Counted from the first letter of the stretch, positions 24,992-34,493 are shown. The stretch: DNA of 64,000 bases from DATBVX01 sp963696675 (GCA_963696675.1 CAVOLM010000029.1:1-64000); one strand, 5' to 3'. The notes: generated by a model from the letters alone, not told the origin. Program-made: numbers and translations.

Positions 24992-25014
24992 ACCCACGGA
25001 GCGCACTGGGTTCA
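24989..25014 (+). terminator. Hairpin at the end of the stress-protein gene
   Basis: TGAACCCA and TGGGTTCA form a perfect 8-bp stem around a 10-base loop, overlapping the stop codon. It lies between convergent genes, as a shared terminator would. No T-run follows, so it may be only a 3' stabilising structure. Confidence 0.45.
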
Positions 25015-25043
25015 ATGCGCCTGCAAAACGTCCAGGCCGGTAC

Positions 25044-25508
25044 TCACTTCGCAAAGATCTCCGGCCCCAGGTGGGCGCGCAGCGCGTCATCCCCCTGATG
25101 CACCAGATCCTTCGGCACTTCGGCGACGACTGTGGCGTGCAATGACTTCGAGAGCGCGGCACGCAATACGCCCAGGAACGACGGCTCTGCCATCAGCACC
25201 AGACGATCGAACTCCCCCGGCTTTGCTGCCTCGAGTTGTGCGGCGATCTGGCGCGCAAAGAGCTGTGCCTCGTGTTTGCGTGGCCGACGTTCACCACCGG
25301 TTCCATGGTGCGCGACGGCGCCGCGGCGACCGGTTGCGGCCGGGGCGTGATCGAACACTCGCCCGGGCCGGTCCGATTTGAAGTCGCGGTCGTGCAGGCG
25401 GGCATTGGGATCGGTGATATGTCCGGCAGGTCGCAGCGCCGCCTCTCGCCCAACGAGGTCGTAGAAGCGTGCTTCTCCCTGGTCGGCAACCACGATTCGA
25501 ACGCGCAC
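25044..25508 (-). CDS. Host-attachment / baeRF-family-12-like protein
   Basis: A 154-residue soluble protein beginning RVRIVVADQGEARFYDL, with FARQIAAQLEAAKPGEFDRL and LVLMAEPSFLGVLRAAL and ending VPKDLVHQGDDALRAHL. This is the pattern of proteins annotated as host attachment protein, now placed among bacterial archaeo-eukaryotic release-factor-like (baeRF) domains. Their activity is not established; an RNase or ribosome-related role is only inferred for the superfamily. The first codon is GTG 25508. It follows the EF-hand gene by 20 bp on the same strand, so the two are probably co-transcribed with the kinase upstream. Confidence 0.75.
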   Translation of the reverse strand: MRVRIVVADQGEARFYDLVGREAALRPAGHITDPNARLHDRDFKSDRPGRVFDHAPAATGRRGAVAHHGTGGERRPRKHEAQLFARQIAAQLEAAKPGEFDRLVLMAEPSFLGVLRAALSKSLHATVVAEVPKDLVHQGDDALRAHLGPEIFAK

Positions 25509-25528
25509 AGTTACTCCTCAATATCAGG

Positions 25529-25771
25529 TCAGTCCGACTGCCACCAGGCCAGGAACTCATCGAACTCGATAGCGCCGTCGCGGTTGCGATCGATCGCCGC
25601 GAAGCCGATGCGGCACTGTTCCTGCGACATGTCCGCTTCCAGGCCGCTCAGGAAGTCCACGAATTCATTGAATTGCATTCGACCGTCGTGATCCTCGTCG
25701 AAGTATTCGAAGTCCTCGCGCAGCTCAGCCCGTTTCTCGACATCTCGCGTGCTTTCGCGTTTCTGACTCAT
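25529..25771 (-). CDS. Small EF-hand calcium-binding protein
   Basis: An 80-residue acidic protein with two canonical EF-hand loops, DEDHDGRMQFNEF and DRNRDGAIEFDEF, each with Asp/Asn at positions 1, 3 and 5, glycine at 6 and glutamate at 12. There is no signal peptide, so it is cytoplasmic and resembles bacterial calmodulin-like proteins. It has no enzymatic domain and would act as a calcium buffer or sensor. It sits between the hybrid kinase and the baeRF-like gene. The partner is unknown. Confidence 0.88.
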   Translation of the reverse strand: MSQKRESTRDVEKRAELREDFEYFDEDHDGRMQFNEFVDFLSGLEADMSQEQCRIGFAAIDRNRDGAIEFDEFLAWWQSD

Positions 25772-25883
25772 GGTTGTTTTCTCGCAGATCTCCGCCTCAT
25801 GAACAATTCACGGCTCACCATCCATGTTGGTACGCGAGGACCGCTGCCGCCATACGCATTTGCACGATGTCCGCGGCGGAAAG

Positions 25884-27406
25884 TCAGGAGGCGGTCAGGG
25901 CCCTCAGGAGAGCCAGCAGCTCATCGGCGTTTACGGGCTTGCTGGCGATACGCAGGTTTTCATCCGCCGGGAGCTCTTTGATGGCGCGCGAGGTGTCGCC
26001 GGTCACGAGAACCGCCTTGAGTCTCGGGTCGAGAATATCCCGCAAGCTGGCTATCAGCTCTGCGCCGGTCCGCTCATCGCTCAGGTGATAGTCCGTGACC
26101 AGCAGGCTGATGTCGCGGTGTGCCCGCGCCTGCTGCTCGGCTTGCGCGAGCGAGGCTGCAGTCGAGACGCGATAGCCGTCGACCTTGAGCAGCATGCGTG
26201 TGGCGGCGAGCACAGCCGGGTCATCCTCGACGAGTAGAATGTGAGGTCGCTGCGTGCGGGGCGCGGTGGCGGCGCCACCGGTCGGATACCCGGCGCTGGG
26301 GCGGAATCAGCAGCGGCGCTCGGCGGCAGGTCGAGCGTGAAGGTTGAGCCCTTGCCGACTTCGGACTGCACCTGCAAGTGCAAACCGAGCAGCGTGACGA
26401 GGCGCTGGACGATGCTCAGCCCGAGACCGAACCCTTCGCGCACCGAATTGGCGGGCACACCCACCTGGTAGAACTCGTCATAGATCAGGGGGAGCTGATC
26501 CGCCGCGATACCGATCCCGGTATCCAGCACCTGGATGCGTACCGTTTCACTCTCATGCAGGCAGCGTAAACGCACTGCGCCCTCGCGCGTGTACTTGATG
26601 GCGTTCGCGATGAGATTGCGCAGGATCTGCTCCACCAGGGAGCGATCGCTATGCACATTGTCGAGGCACGGCTCCACCTGCAGGTCCAGTCCCTTGCTCG
26701 CGGCGAGGCCGGCGAACTCCTGCCGCAATTCCTCCAGCAAGCCCGCCACCGTGAAGTCACTGGGCTCAGGCTTGATCGCACCCGACTCGAGCTTGCTGAT
26801 GTCGAGCAGTGCGTTCAGGAGCCGCGACATCGCGGCGATCGAGTGGTCCTGCTGCACCAGTACTTCGTCCAGATCCGGGTTGTCCGTCATCCGGCGCAGC
26901 GCGCCATTCAGCAACGAGAGCGCCTGCAACGGCTGGCGCAGATCGTGACTCGCCGTGGCGAGGAAGCGGCTCTTGGCCTGGTTGACGCGGTCCGCCGCTT
27001 CGCGTGCCGCCATCAGCTCCGACTGAATCTTCTTGCGATCCGTCACATCGCGGATTGCGGCCGCGACCAGGGTCCGATCACCGTCCTGGACGGGACTCAG
27101 GCTGATCTCGACCGGGAACTCCGTACCGTCGCGCCGGCGTGCGAACAGCTCGAGCCCGGCGCCCATGGGGCGCATGCGACCGTTCGCGCCGAACCGCTCG
27201 CGATGCCCGGCATGCCGGTCGCGAAAGCGCTCCGGCAACAGGCACTCCACGTGGCGGTCAACCAGCTCCGCGTGCTGGTAGCCAAAGACGGTCTGCACCT
27301 GCTGATTCGCAAACAGGATCGTGCCGGCGGTGTCGACAATGACGATCGCATCAGGCGCCGCTTCGAGAACGCGCCGCACGAGCTCGGACGAGAACTGGAC
27401 TGCCAT
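25884..27406 (-). CDS. PAS hybrid histidine kinase with C-terminal receiver (one frameshift)
   Basis: About 507 residues: a PAS domain (VRRVLEAAPDAIVIVDTAGT; FPVEISLSPVQDGD), HisKA with SHDLRQPLQALSLL, HATPase_c (NLIANAIKYTREG, DTGIGI, GFGLGLSIVQRL), then a receiver. The frame shifts at about 26240, where the expected PHILLVEDDPAVL is split. The receiver has its phospho-acceptor in LLVTDYHLSD and the threonine in LVTGDTSR. The ATASHDLRQPLQAL type of HisKA is common among hybrid kinases of proteobacteria. No membrane segment is seen. The stimulus is unknown; closeness to the FixLJ island suggests redox or energy signalling, but only by position. Confidence 0.87.
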
Positions 27407-27476
27407 ACTCAGCCTAAGAGACGGTAGCCAGCACAGTTTCAGCTTCCAGGAGTCGGCCTTGCAAGCACTTCAGGCC

Positions 27477-28556
27477 TCACTCCTGCGCCGCGAGCTGCTC
27501 GGCCTGGTATTCCTGCGTCAACGGCCCGATCAGCTCATCGAGTCGCCCGTCGATGATGTCCGGTAAACGGTAGATCGTCAGCTCGATGCGATGATCCGTG
27601 ACGCGGCCCTGGGGGAAGTTGTAGGTACGGATTCGCTCGGAGCGATCGCCGGAACCGATCTGGAGCTTGCGTGTCTGAGCCTGTTCGCGCTGCTGCTTTT
27701 CTTGCTCAGCAGCCAGCAGCCGCGCCTTGAGCAAGGAAAGCGCCCGGGAACGATTCTTGTGCTGGGAACGTTCGTCCTGGCACTCCACGACGATCCCGGT
27801 CGGCAGATGCGTGATGCGCACGGCGGAGTCGGTCTTGTTGACGTGCTGGCCGCCGGCGCCCGACGCGCGATAGGTGTCGACGCGTAGCTCTGCGGGATTG
27901 AGCTCGATCTCCTCGATTTCCTCGAGCTCGGGAAGGATCGCTACGGTCACTGCCGAGGTATGAATGCGACCCTGTGCTTCGGTCTGCGGTACACGCTGTA
28001 CACGATGGGTACCCGATTCGAATTTGAGCTTGGAAAACGCCCCACGTCCGACGATGCGGCTGATGATTTCCTTGTAGCCGCCATGTTCGCCCGGATTCTC
28101 GCTCAGGACTTCCACGCGCCAGCCCTGGGTCTCGGCATAGCGCGCGTACATGCGAAACAGATCGCCAGCGAAAAGTGCTGCCTCGTCTCCACCGGTCCCG
28201 GCACGCACTTCGAGGAAGATGTTGTTGTCATCGCGCGGATCTTTCGGGACCAGCAGTTGCTGCAGCGCTGTCTCCTCGGTCTCGAGCCGAGCGCTCAGCG
28301 TGTGCATCTCTTCCTCGCCGAGCGTGCGCGTCGCTGCGTCCGGGTCGGCCGCCATCTCCTGCGCGGCGCCCAAGTCCCGCTCGATGCCGCGAAACTCCGC
28401 GAAGCGTTGCGCTACCGGCTCGAGCCGCGCGTATTCCATGGACAGCTCGCGGAAACTCTTCTGGTTGGAGGTCGCGTTGGGTTCCGCGAGCAGGCGGCCG
28501 ACCTCTTCGAAGCGCTCGGCAAGTCTTTCAAGTTTCTGACGAATCGAGGCCTTCAT
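27477..28556 (-). CDS. prfA: Peptide chain release factor 1
   Basis: A 359-residue RF1 that ends translation at UAA and UAG. The GGQ loop is visible in GAGGQHVNKTDSAVRITH and the PxT-type codon-recognition region near VQRVPQTEAQGR. The end QEYQAEQLAAQ is usual. The start is ATG 28556 (MKASIRQKLERL); longer readings to 28664 would run into the divergent promoter. In most gammaproteobacteria hemA precedes prfA and prmC follows it; here neither does, and the upstream neighbour is the divergent TPR lipoprotein gene, 89 bp away. Confidence 0.96.
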   Translation of the reverse strand: MKASIRQKLERLAERFEEVGRLLAEPNATSNQKSFRELSMEYARLEPVAQRFAEFRGIERDLGAAQEMAADPDAATRTLGEEEMHTLSARLETEETALQQLLVPKDPRDDNNIFLEVRAGTGGDEAALFAGDLFRMYARYAETQGWRVEVLSENPGEHGGYKEIISRIVGRGAFSKLKFESGTHRVQRVPQTEAQGRIHTSAVTVAILPELEEIEEIELNPAELRVDTYRASGAGGQHVNKTDSAVRITHLPTGIVVECQDERSQHKNRSRALSLLKARLLAAEQEKQQREQAQTRKLQIGSGDRSERIRTYNFPQGRVTDHRIELTIYRLPDIIDGRLDELIGPLTQEYQAEQLAAQE

Positions 28557-28645
28557 GACGGCGCGCGATTGTGGGGCTGGTCCCAATACAACACAAGCCG
28601 GCAACACAAGACCGCACGGTAGTGCCTGTGAGCTATAGTTACCCC

Positions 28646-30334
28646 ATGTATACAGTTCATGCATCGATTCGCAGCGTCATCGTATTGAGCGGCCTGGCAG
28701 CACTCGCGTGCGGCTGCGCCACGACCACGCCCCAGCAACCCACGCGCACGGCAACCAAGAATGCCACGGATGCAGATACGCACCTCGTGGTCGCCGAGAT
28801 CGCCCTGCAGCGTGGCGATTCCCTGGCGGCAGCGACCGAGTATCTGGCCGCGACGCGCGCCTCGCCGGACGTGAGCCTGGCCGAGCAGGCTACCAAGATC
28901 GCCTTCGACAACGATCAGCAAAGCATCGCCATCGATGCGGCGCGGCGTTGGCTGGAGCTCGATCCCGCAAGTGTGCCGGCGCATCGCTATCTCGCCGTGA
29001 CAGCCCTGCGGCTGTATCGCTTGCCGGAATCGATCGACAACTTCGAGCCGGTGCTGGCGAGCTACCCGACTCCAGGCGAAGGGTTCATGGATCTCTCGAA
29101 CACGCTCGGCGCCGAGGACAACGCGTATGGCGTCCTGCAGGTGACGCGTGCGCTCGCCGCCCCGCATTCGCGCCTGGCGGAAGCTCAATACTCAGTCGGC
29201 GCCGCGGCGCTGCGGACCTATGATTACAAGCTGGCCGTCGACAGCGCACGGCGCGCAGTCGCCATCAACCCGAACCTTATGGAAGCCCAGCGACTGCTGG
29301 CACGAGCGCTCGTGGTCAAGGGCGAGACGGCTGAAGGGATTGGTATGGCGCGCGCCGAGGTGCAGGCGACCGGCGATGTCGACTCGAAACTCGAGCTCGT
29401 GTTGCTGCTCTCTGCTGCCGGGTTCGACACTGAAGCACGCAACGAGCTTGCGAAACTGCTCGAGGTGCCGGAAGCGCGTCCCGAGGCGCTTCGAAGCCTC
29501 GGCGCGCTCGACCTCAGCGAGGGCAAGCTCGACGATGCCACGCAGCGCTTCAATGATCTGCTCAGCACCGGGCGTTACGTCGGTCTCGCTTTCTACTCAC
29601 TCGGTAACGTGCAGGAACGCCGGCGCGATGCGCTGCGGGCGATCCGCTATTACACGCGCGTCACCGCGGGCCCGCTCGCGGCGGACTCGCAACTGCGCGC
29701 GGCAAGGTTGCTCCTGAATACCGGTGCCCGCGATCAGGCCATCGAGCTTCTCGATTCCTACGTCGAGGAGCACCCGGAGGACTACGTGCAGATCTCGATC
29801 GGCCGAGCGCGTCTGCTGGCCGACGAAGGCGACGCTGACGCAGCGCTGGACCTGATCGAGCAGAGCCTGGCGCGTTACCCCGACAACCAGGCCCTGCAGT
29901 ACTCCCGCGGCCAGATGCTGGAACGCGTCGATCGCGTCGATGAGGCGATCAGTGACTTGCGCACGATGGTAAAGCAACGTCCGGGCGATCCGCTGGCGAT
30001 GAATGCGCTCGGTTATACGCTCGCCGATCACTCGCTGGATCTGAAAGAAGCGCGCTCGCTGATCTCCAAGTCGCTGGACATGACTCCGGACAGCCCGGCC
30101 ATCCAGGACAGCTTGGGATGGGTGCTGTTCAAGCAGCAGCAATACAAGGAGTCGATGCGCTGGCTCACTCGCGCCTACGCGAACGAGAAGGACGCCGAGA
30201 TCGCGGCTCACCTGGGAGAGACGTTGTGGGCCATGGGGCAGCACACGCAAGCGCGCGCCATCTGGGATGAGGCGCTCGCGGCAGAGCCCAATCATCGCTA
30301 TCTGCTCAATACTCTGCGCCGCTATCCCGACTAG
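28646..30334 (+). CDS. Tetratricopeptide-repeat lipoprotein
   Basis: A 562-residue protein beginning with a signal peptide that ends in a lipobox-like GLAALACGC, so it is probably a lipoprotein. It is then filled with degenerate TPR units, the clearest being PLAMNALGYTLADHSLDLKE and PAIQDSLGWVLFKQQQYKES. This is the TPR protein usually found directly before lolB in gamma- and betaproteobacteria. Such proteins bind partners at the outer membrane; the partner here is unknown. ATG 28646 follows a weak AT-rich promoter region shared with prfA. lolB starts 2 bp after its stop. Confidence 0.85.
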   Translation: MYTVHASIRSVIVLSGLAALACGCATTTPQQPTRTATKNATDADTHLVVAEIALQRGDSLAAATEYLAATRASPDVSLAEQATKIAFDNDQQSIAIDAARRWLELDPASVPAHRYLAVTALRLYRLPESIDNFEPVLASYPTPGEGFMDLSNTLGAEDNAYGVLQVTRALAAPHSRLAEAQYSVGAAALRTYDYKLAVDSARRAVAINPNLMEAQRLLARALVVKGETAEGIGMARAEVQATGDVDSKLELVLLLSAAGFDTEARNELAKLLEVPEARPEALRSLGALDLSEGKLDDATQRFNDLLSTGRYVGLAFYSLGNVQERRRDALRAIRYYTRVTAGPLAADSQLRAARLLLNTGARDQAIELLDSYVEEHPEDYVQISIGRARLLADEGDADAALDLIEQSLARYPDNQALQYSRGQMLERVDRVDEAISDLRTMVKQRPGDPLAMNALGYTLADHSLDLKEARSLISKSLDMTPDSPAIQDSLGWVLFKQQQYKESMRWLTRAYANEKDAEIAAHLGETLWAMGQHTQARAIWDEALAAEPNHRYLLNTLRRYPD

Positions 30335-30336
30335 TC

Positions 30337-30945
30337 GTGGGGTACGCTCCGGTGCGGCGTTGCATTTCATTCGCGCACGTCACGCTGATCGCCACCATCA
30401 CGCTCTTCACCGCCTGTGCTTCGCTGCCGACAGCGCCAAAGACAGATTGGCCGTCGGCGAAGAGTGCGCGCCAGGCGCTCTCGCACTGGGAAATGTCAGG
30501 ACGCGCGGCAGTGGCGACGCAAAGCCAGGGCTGGAGCGCGAACCTCACCTGGAATCAGGCCGAGCAGATATCGGAGCTCAACCTGCACGGTGCGCTCGGC
30601 GTCGGCGGCGTGCACGTGCGCAGTGACGGGCAATCGGTCGAGATCGACACCAGCAAGGGAGAGAAGATTTCCGACCAGGACGCCGCCGCAGCACTCGAGC
30701 GCGTCATCGGGGTCGCCCTGCCCATTGCGAGCCTGCGTTATTGGCTCCTTGGCGTGCCGGCACCCGGTTCCGATGCCGACGAGAAACTGGACACTGAGGG
30801 ACGCCTGGCAGCGCTCAACCAGAATGGCTGGTCGATGGCCTACGACAAATACGAATATCAGAGTGGCGCGTGGCTCCCCGGCCGCGTACGACTCGAAAGC
30901 GGTCCGGTTCGCGTCAAGGTAGTCGTCGATCACTGGAGCTTGTGA
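30337..30945 (+). CDS. lolB: Outer-membrane lipoprotein receptor LolB
   Basis: A 202-residue lipoprotein. It has a signal peptide with lipobox LFTAC, then SLPTAPKTDWPSAKSARQAL and the LolB core HWEMSGRAAVATQSQGW with ANLTWNQ. It receives lipoproteins from LolA and inserts them in the inner leaflet of the outer membrane. Length and C-terminus (VRVKVVVDHWSL) are as expected. The first codon is GTG 30337, directly after the TPR gene. ispE begins one base after its stop, the usual lolB-ispE arrangement. Confidence 0.92.
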   Translation: MGYAPVRRCISFAHVTLIATITLFTACASLPTAPKTDWPSAKSARQALSHWEMSGRAAVATQSQGWSANLTWNQAEQISELNLHGALGVGGVHVRSDGQSVEIDTSKGEKISDQDAAAALERVIGVALPIASLRYWLLGVPAPGSDADEKLDTEGRLAALNQNGWSMAYDKYEYQSGAWLPGRVRLESGPVRVKVVVDHWSL

Positions 30946-30946
30946 G

Positions 30947-31825
30947 GTGACTGCGGAAGTCTCCAAGCCCGGGACTGCCAGCGCGGCGCCGTGGCCTGCA
31001 CCGGCGAAGCTCAATCTCTTTCTCCATGTTCTTGGCCGCCGACCCGACGGATATCACGAGCTGCAGACTGCATTTCAGTTCGTGGACCTGTGCGATGAGC
31101 TCAGCTTCCAGCCGCGCGACGACGGCCGAATCGTGCGCGCCGAGGGTCCTGCCGAGATCCCTGCGAGCGATGACCTCAGCGTTCGCGCCGCCGAACGGCT
31201 GCAGGCGCACTCGGGAGCGAAGGGGAGTGGGGTCACGATTCGATTGCGCAAAAGGATTCCACAGCAAGGTGGGCTGGGGGGTGGCAGCTCGGATGCGGCG
31301 ACTGTCCTGGTCGCCCTCAATGAGCTTTGGAAGCTCGGTCTGGGCGGCGGGGAATTGGCGCAAATCGGCCTCGAGCTCGGCGCGGACGTGCCTGTTTTTG
31401 TTCAAGGTCATGCCGCCTGGGCGCAAGGCGTGGGCGAGCGGTTGCAGCCCATCGACCCGCCCGAAACGACGTACCTGGTGATTCGCCCGGGCTGCGCCGT
31501 GAGCACCGCGGAGGTGTTTCAGGCCCCTGAATTGACACGAAATTCCCCCGCCATCACAATACGCGCCTTTTTGAAGGCGGGGGGTCGGAACGACTGCGAG
31601 CCGCTGGTGCGTTCACGGTTCCCCGAGGTGGCTCGAGCGCTCGATTGGCTGGGCCGATTTGCTCCGGCGAGATTGACTGGTACGGGCTCCTGCATCTTCG
31701 CGCCGTTCGCGACTGTCGAGCAGGCGCGGGCGGTTGCAGTACAGGTACCAGCGCGCTGGCAGGGTTTCGTGGTTCAGGGGCGCAATCGTTCTCCGCTGCT
31801 GGATCGGCTGGCGGCGAGGAGATGA
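30947..31825 (+). CDS. ispE: 4-diphosphocytidyl-2-C-methyl-D-erythritol kinase
   Basis: A GHMP kinase of the MEP isoprenoid pathway, 292 residues. WPAPAKLNLFLHVLGRRPDG is the standard N-terminus; the ATP loop is PQQGGLGGGSSDAA; the third GHMP motif is LTGTGSCIFA. The start is GTG 30947. It lies 50 bp before tRNA-Gln and prs, the classical proteobacterial order. Cytoplasmic. Confidence 0.95.
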   Translation: MTAEVSKPGTASAAPWPAPAKLNLFLHVLGRRPDGYHELQTAFQFVDLCDELSFQPRDDGRIVRAEGPAEIPASDDLSVRAAERLQAHSGAKGSGVTIRLRKRIPQQGGLGGGSSDAATVLVALNELWKLGLGGGELAQIGLELGADVPVFVQGHAAWAQGVGERLQPIDPPETTYLVIRPGCAVSTAEVFQAPELTRNSPAITIRAFLKAGGRNDCEPLVRSRFPEVARALDWLGRFAPARLTGTGSCIFAPFATVEQARAVAVQVPARWQGFVVQGRNRSPLLDRLAARR

Positions 31826-31875
31826 ACTTGCGCTCGGGCAGGCGCAACCTCAGCGCAATGAAGAGTGTTTTCGGC

Positions 31876-31950
31876 TGGGGTGTCGCCAAGCGGTAAGGCA
31901 GCGGGTTTTGATCCCGCCATTCGGAGGTTCGAATCCTTCCACCCCAGCCA
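31876..31950 (+). tRNA. tRNA-Gln (anticodon TTG)
   Basis: A complete 75-base cloverleaf including an encoded CCA end. The acceptor arms TGGGGTG and the matching 3' side pair through the CACCCCA complement; the anticodon stem is GCGGG/CCCGC with loop TTTTGAT, giving anticodon TTG; the T arm contains GGTTCGAATCC. It lies between ispE and prs, where tRNA-Gln is found in many gammaproteobacteria. Confidence 0.97.
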
Positions 31951-31988
31951 CTATGGACCGCTCAGGAGCACCAGTAGAACGTTCGGCG

Positions 31989-32927
31989 ATGGCGCTGTTT
32001 TCGGGCAACGCCAACCCGCCGCTTGCGCAGGAAATCGCGCGTCACCTGATGGTGCCGCTCGGCCGTGCAGTCGTCGGGCGGTTCAGCGACGGCGAGGTGA
32101 ACGTCGAGCTGATGGAGAACGTGCGCGGGCGCGACGTCTTCATCGTGCAGCCGACCTGTCCGCCGGCGAACGACCACCTGATGGAGCTGCTGCTCCTCGT
32201 GGATGCCTGCCGCCGCTCGTCCGCGGCGCGCATCACCGCCGTCGTACCGTATTTCGGCTACGCACGGCAGGATCGGCGCATGCGCGGCGCGCGCATGGCG
32301 ATCACGGCCAAGGTCGTGGCGAACATGATCGCGAGCGCGGGCGTCGATCGCCTGCTCACGGTCGACGTGCACGCTGAACAGATACAGGGATTTTTCGACA
32401 TCCCGTTGGACAACGTGTATGCCTCGCCCGTGTTGCTGGGCGATGCGTGGAAACAGAGCTACGACAACATGGTCGTGGTGTCGCCGGACGTCGGCGGTGT
32501 GGTTCGAGCGCGCGCGTTGGCGAAGCGCCTTGATGATGCGGATCTTGCCATCATCGACAAGCGGCGCCCACGACCGAACGAGTCGAAAGTGATGAACATC
32601 ATCGGTGAGGTCTCGGGCAAGACCTGCGTGATGATCGATGACCTGGTGGATACCGCGGGCACGCTGTGCCAGGCGGCGCAGGCGCTGAAGGAGGAGGGCG
32701 CGAAGCGAGTGGTCGCGTACATCACGCACCCGGTGCTGTCCGGCAATGCGGTGGACAGGATTTCGAAGTCGGTGCTCGACGAGATCGTCGTCACCGACAC
32801 GATCCCGCTGCGGCCCGACGCGCAGGCGTGCCGCAAGATCCGGCAGCTGAGCGTGTCCGGCCTGCTGGCGGAGACGATCCGACGCATCCGGGACGAGGAG
32901 TCGGTGAGCAGTCTTTATGTGGATTGA
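31989..32927 (+). CDS. prs: Ribose-phosphate pyrophosphokinase
   Basis: Makes PRPP from ribose 5-phosphate and ATP. 312 residues from ATG 31989: FSGNANPPLAQEIA, catalytic flap PYFGYARQDRR, regulatory and PRPP loop VMIDDLVDTAGTLCQAA, and the end SVSSLYV. An upstream in-frame ATG at 31953 adds 12 residues but lies 3 bp after the tRNA-Gln CCA, leaving no leader after tRNA processing, so the later start is preferred. It is co-directional with ispE and rplY. Confidence 0.95.
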   Translation: MALFSGNANPPLAQEIARHLMVPLGRAVVGRFSDGEVNVELMENVRGRDVFIVQPTCPPANDHLMELLLLVDACRRSSAARITAVVPYFGYARQDRRMRGARMAITAKVVANMIASAGVDRLLTVDVHAEQIQGFFDIPLDNVYASPVLLGDAWKQSYDNMVVVSPDVGGVVRARALAKRLDDADLAIIDKRRPRPNESKVMNIIGEVSGKTCVMIDDLVDTAGTLCQAAQALKEEGAKRVVAYITHPVLSGNAVDRISKSVLDEIVVTDTIPLRPDAQACRKIRQLSVSGLLAETIRRIRDEESVSSLYVD

Positions 32928-32991
32928 GTTGTGCCACCTCTGGTCGCGGAGTGTGGTGTGTTGAAGTGACTTGAACGGAGAGAGAAAGCAA

Positions 32992-33776
32992 ATGAAGATT
33001 TCATTCGAACTCGGCGCCGAGTTCCGGGACGACGACCAGGGCAAGGGTGCGAGCCGCCGCCTGCGTCATCTCGGCAAGGTGCCTGGAATCCTGTACGGCG
33101 GCCATCGCGAACCGCGCGGACTGACGCTCGATCACCAGAAGCTGCTGGCGCTGCTCGACAACGAGCGCTTCTACAGCACGATCGTCAATGTGCGGGTCGG
33201 CGATCAGACGCAGGCCGCGATCCTGAAGGACGTGCAGCGTCACCCGGCTCGCAACGCGATTCTGCATGTCGACCTGCAGCGCGTGGTGGAGACGGAAAAG
33301 ATCCGCATCCGCATCCCGCTGCACTTCCACGGCGAGGCGATCTCGCGCGGCGTGAAGGAGCAGGGCGGCATCGTGTCGCACCAGAAGACCGAAGTGGACG
33401 TGAGCTGCCTGCCGAACGATCTCCCGGAGTTCGTCGAGGTGGATGTCTCGGGCCTGTCGCTCAACCAGAGCCTGCACTTGTCGGACCTCAAGGCGCCGCA
33501 AGGCGTGACAGTTCGTCGAGCTCGCGCATGGCCGCGACGCCACGGTCGTCTCGGTTCACGCGCCGCGTGCCGAGGAGCCGGAGCCGACGGCGGTGTGCCG
33601 CGGCTGTCGAAGGTGCAGTGCCGGTCGAAGGTGCCGCAGCTGCGCCTGGCGCCGCGCCTGGTGCACCGGGTGCAGCACCGGCTGCTGCTGCCGGAGCAGC
33701 GCCGGCCGATGCGGCGGCTGGCAAGAAGGAAGAGGCCAAGAAAGAGCCCGAGAAGAAGGGCAAGAAGAAAGACTAG
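32992..33776 (+). CDS. rplY: 50S ribosomal protein L25, CTC form with Ala/Pro-rich tail (two frameshifts)
   Basis: Binds 5S rRNA. The L25 domain (RRLRHLGKVPGILYGG, LLDNERFYSTIVNV) is followed by the CTC-type beta domain (RIRIPLHFHGEAISRGVKEQ). The frame breaks at about 33510 (expected GVQFVELAHGRDATVV) and about 33597. The protein then ends in a low-complexity tail of Ala/Pro/Gly followed by a lysine-rich end KKEEAKKEPEKKGKKK. About 260 residues, longer than the plain 95-residue E. coli form. Tails of this type are common in the family but vary. ATG 32992 follows GGAGAGAG. Confidence 0.92.
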
Positions 33777-33797
33777 CGCGAGCCGCTGGTCTTTCGT

Positions 33798-33821
33798 GTG
33801 GGCCGCCTTCGGGCGGCCCAC
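33798..33821 (+). terminator. Strong hairpin after rplY
   Basis: GTGGGCCGCC and GGCGGCCCAC pair over 10 bp around a TTCG tetraloop, 21 bp after the rplY stop and 33 bp before pth. Only a short TGATTTCG follows, so it may act as a terminator or attenuator between the two genes. Confidence 0.7.
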
Positions 33822-33854
33822 TGATTTCGAGAGTCTCGGACCGGTTTCTAAACC

Positions 33855-34474
33855 ATGGCTTCGTTCGCGCTTCGACTCATCGTCGGACTCGGCAATCCGG
33901 GGCCGGAGTACGCGCTAACGCGTCACAACGCCGGCTTCTGGTTTGCCGACGCTCTGGCGCGTCAGCACGGTGGACGTTTCCGCGAGCAGCGCCGCTTCCA
34001 GGGCGAGCTCGCGAAGATTCGCATTGGCGAGCAGGAGATCGAGATCTTCAAGCCACTCACGTTCATGAATCGCGGCGGGCTGGCAGTGAAGAGCCTCCTC
34101 GATTACCGCGAGATCGATCTTGCGCAGGTTTTGGTTGCGCATGACGAGCTCGATCTGCCGGTCGGCGAGCGTGCGCCTCAAGTTCGGCGGTGGCGCGGGC
34201 GGACACAACGGCCTCAAGGACCTGATCGCACATCTCGGCGACAAGTTCTGGCGTTTCCGCTTTGGTATCGGACATCCGGGCAACAAGGACGAGGTGCTCG
34301 ACTACGTCCTGCGGCGTGCGCCGGCCGCCGAGGAAGCAGCAGATCATCGAGCGGGTGGGCGTTGCGGTTGAGCTCCTGCCGGTGCTCCTCGAGAAAGGCG
34401 CCGAGCACGCCATGAACAAGCTGCACCGATCGAATCCCACGGCGCAGCCCGACGAGCAGGAGCCCGAGGCCTGA
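33855..34474 (+). CDS. pth: Peptidyl-tRNA hydrolase (two frameshifts)
   Basis: Recycles peptidyl-tRNA dropped from ribosomes. GLGNPGPEYALTRHNAGFW holds the catalytic histidine; FMNRGGLAV and AHDELDLPVG follow. Frameshifts are at about 34172 (expected LRLKFGGGAGGHNGLKDL) and about 34325 (expected AEEQQIIERVGV). The span of about 205 residues fits the family. It starts at ATG 33855, after the rplY hairpin, and is followed by ychF after 19 bp, the usual order. Confidence 0.93.
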
Positions 34475-34493
34475 CTTCAGGCCGCATCACCCC

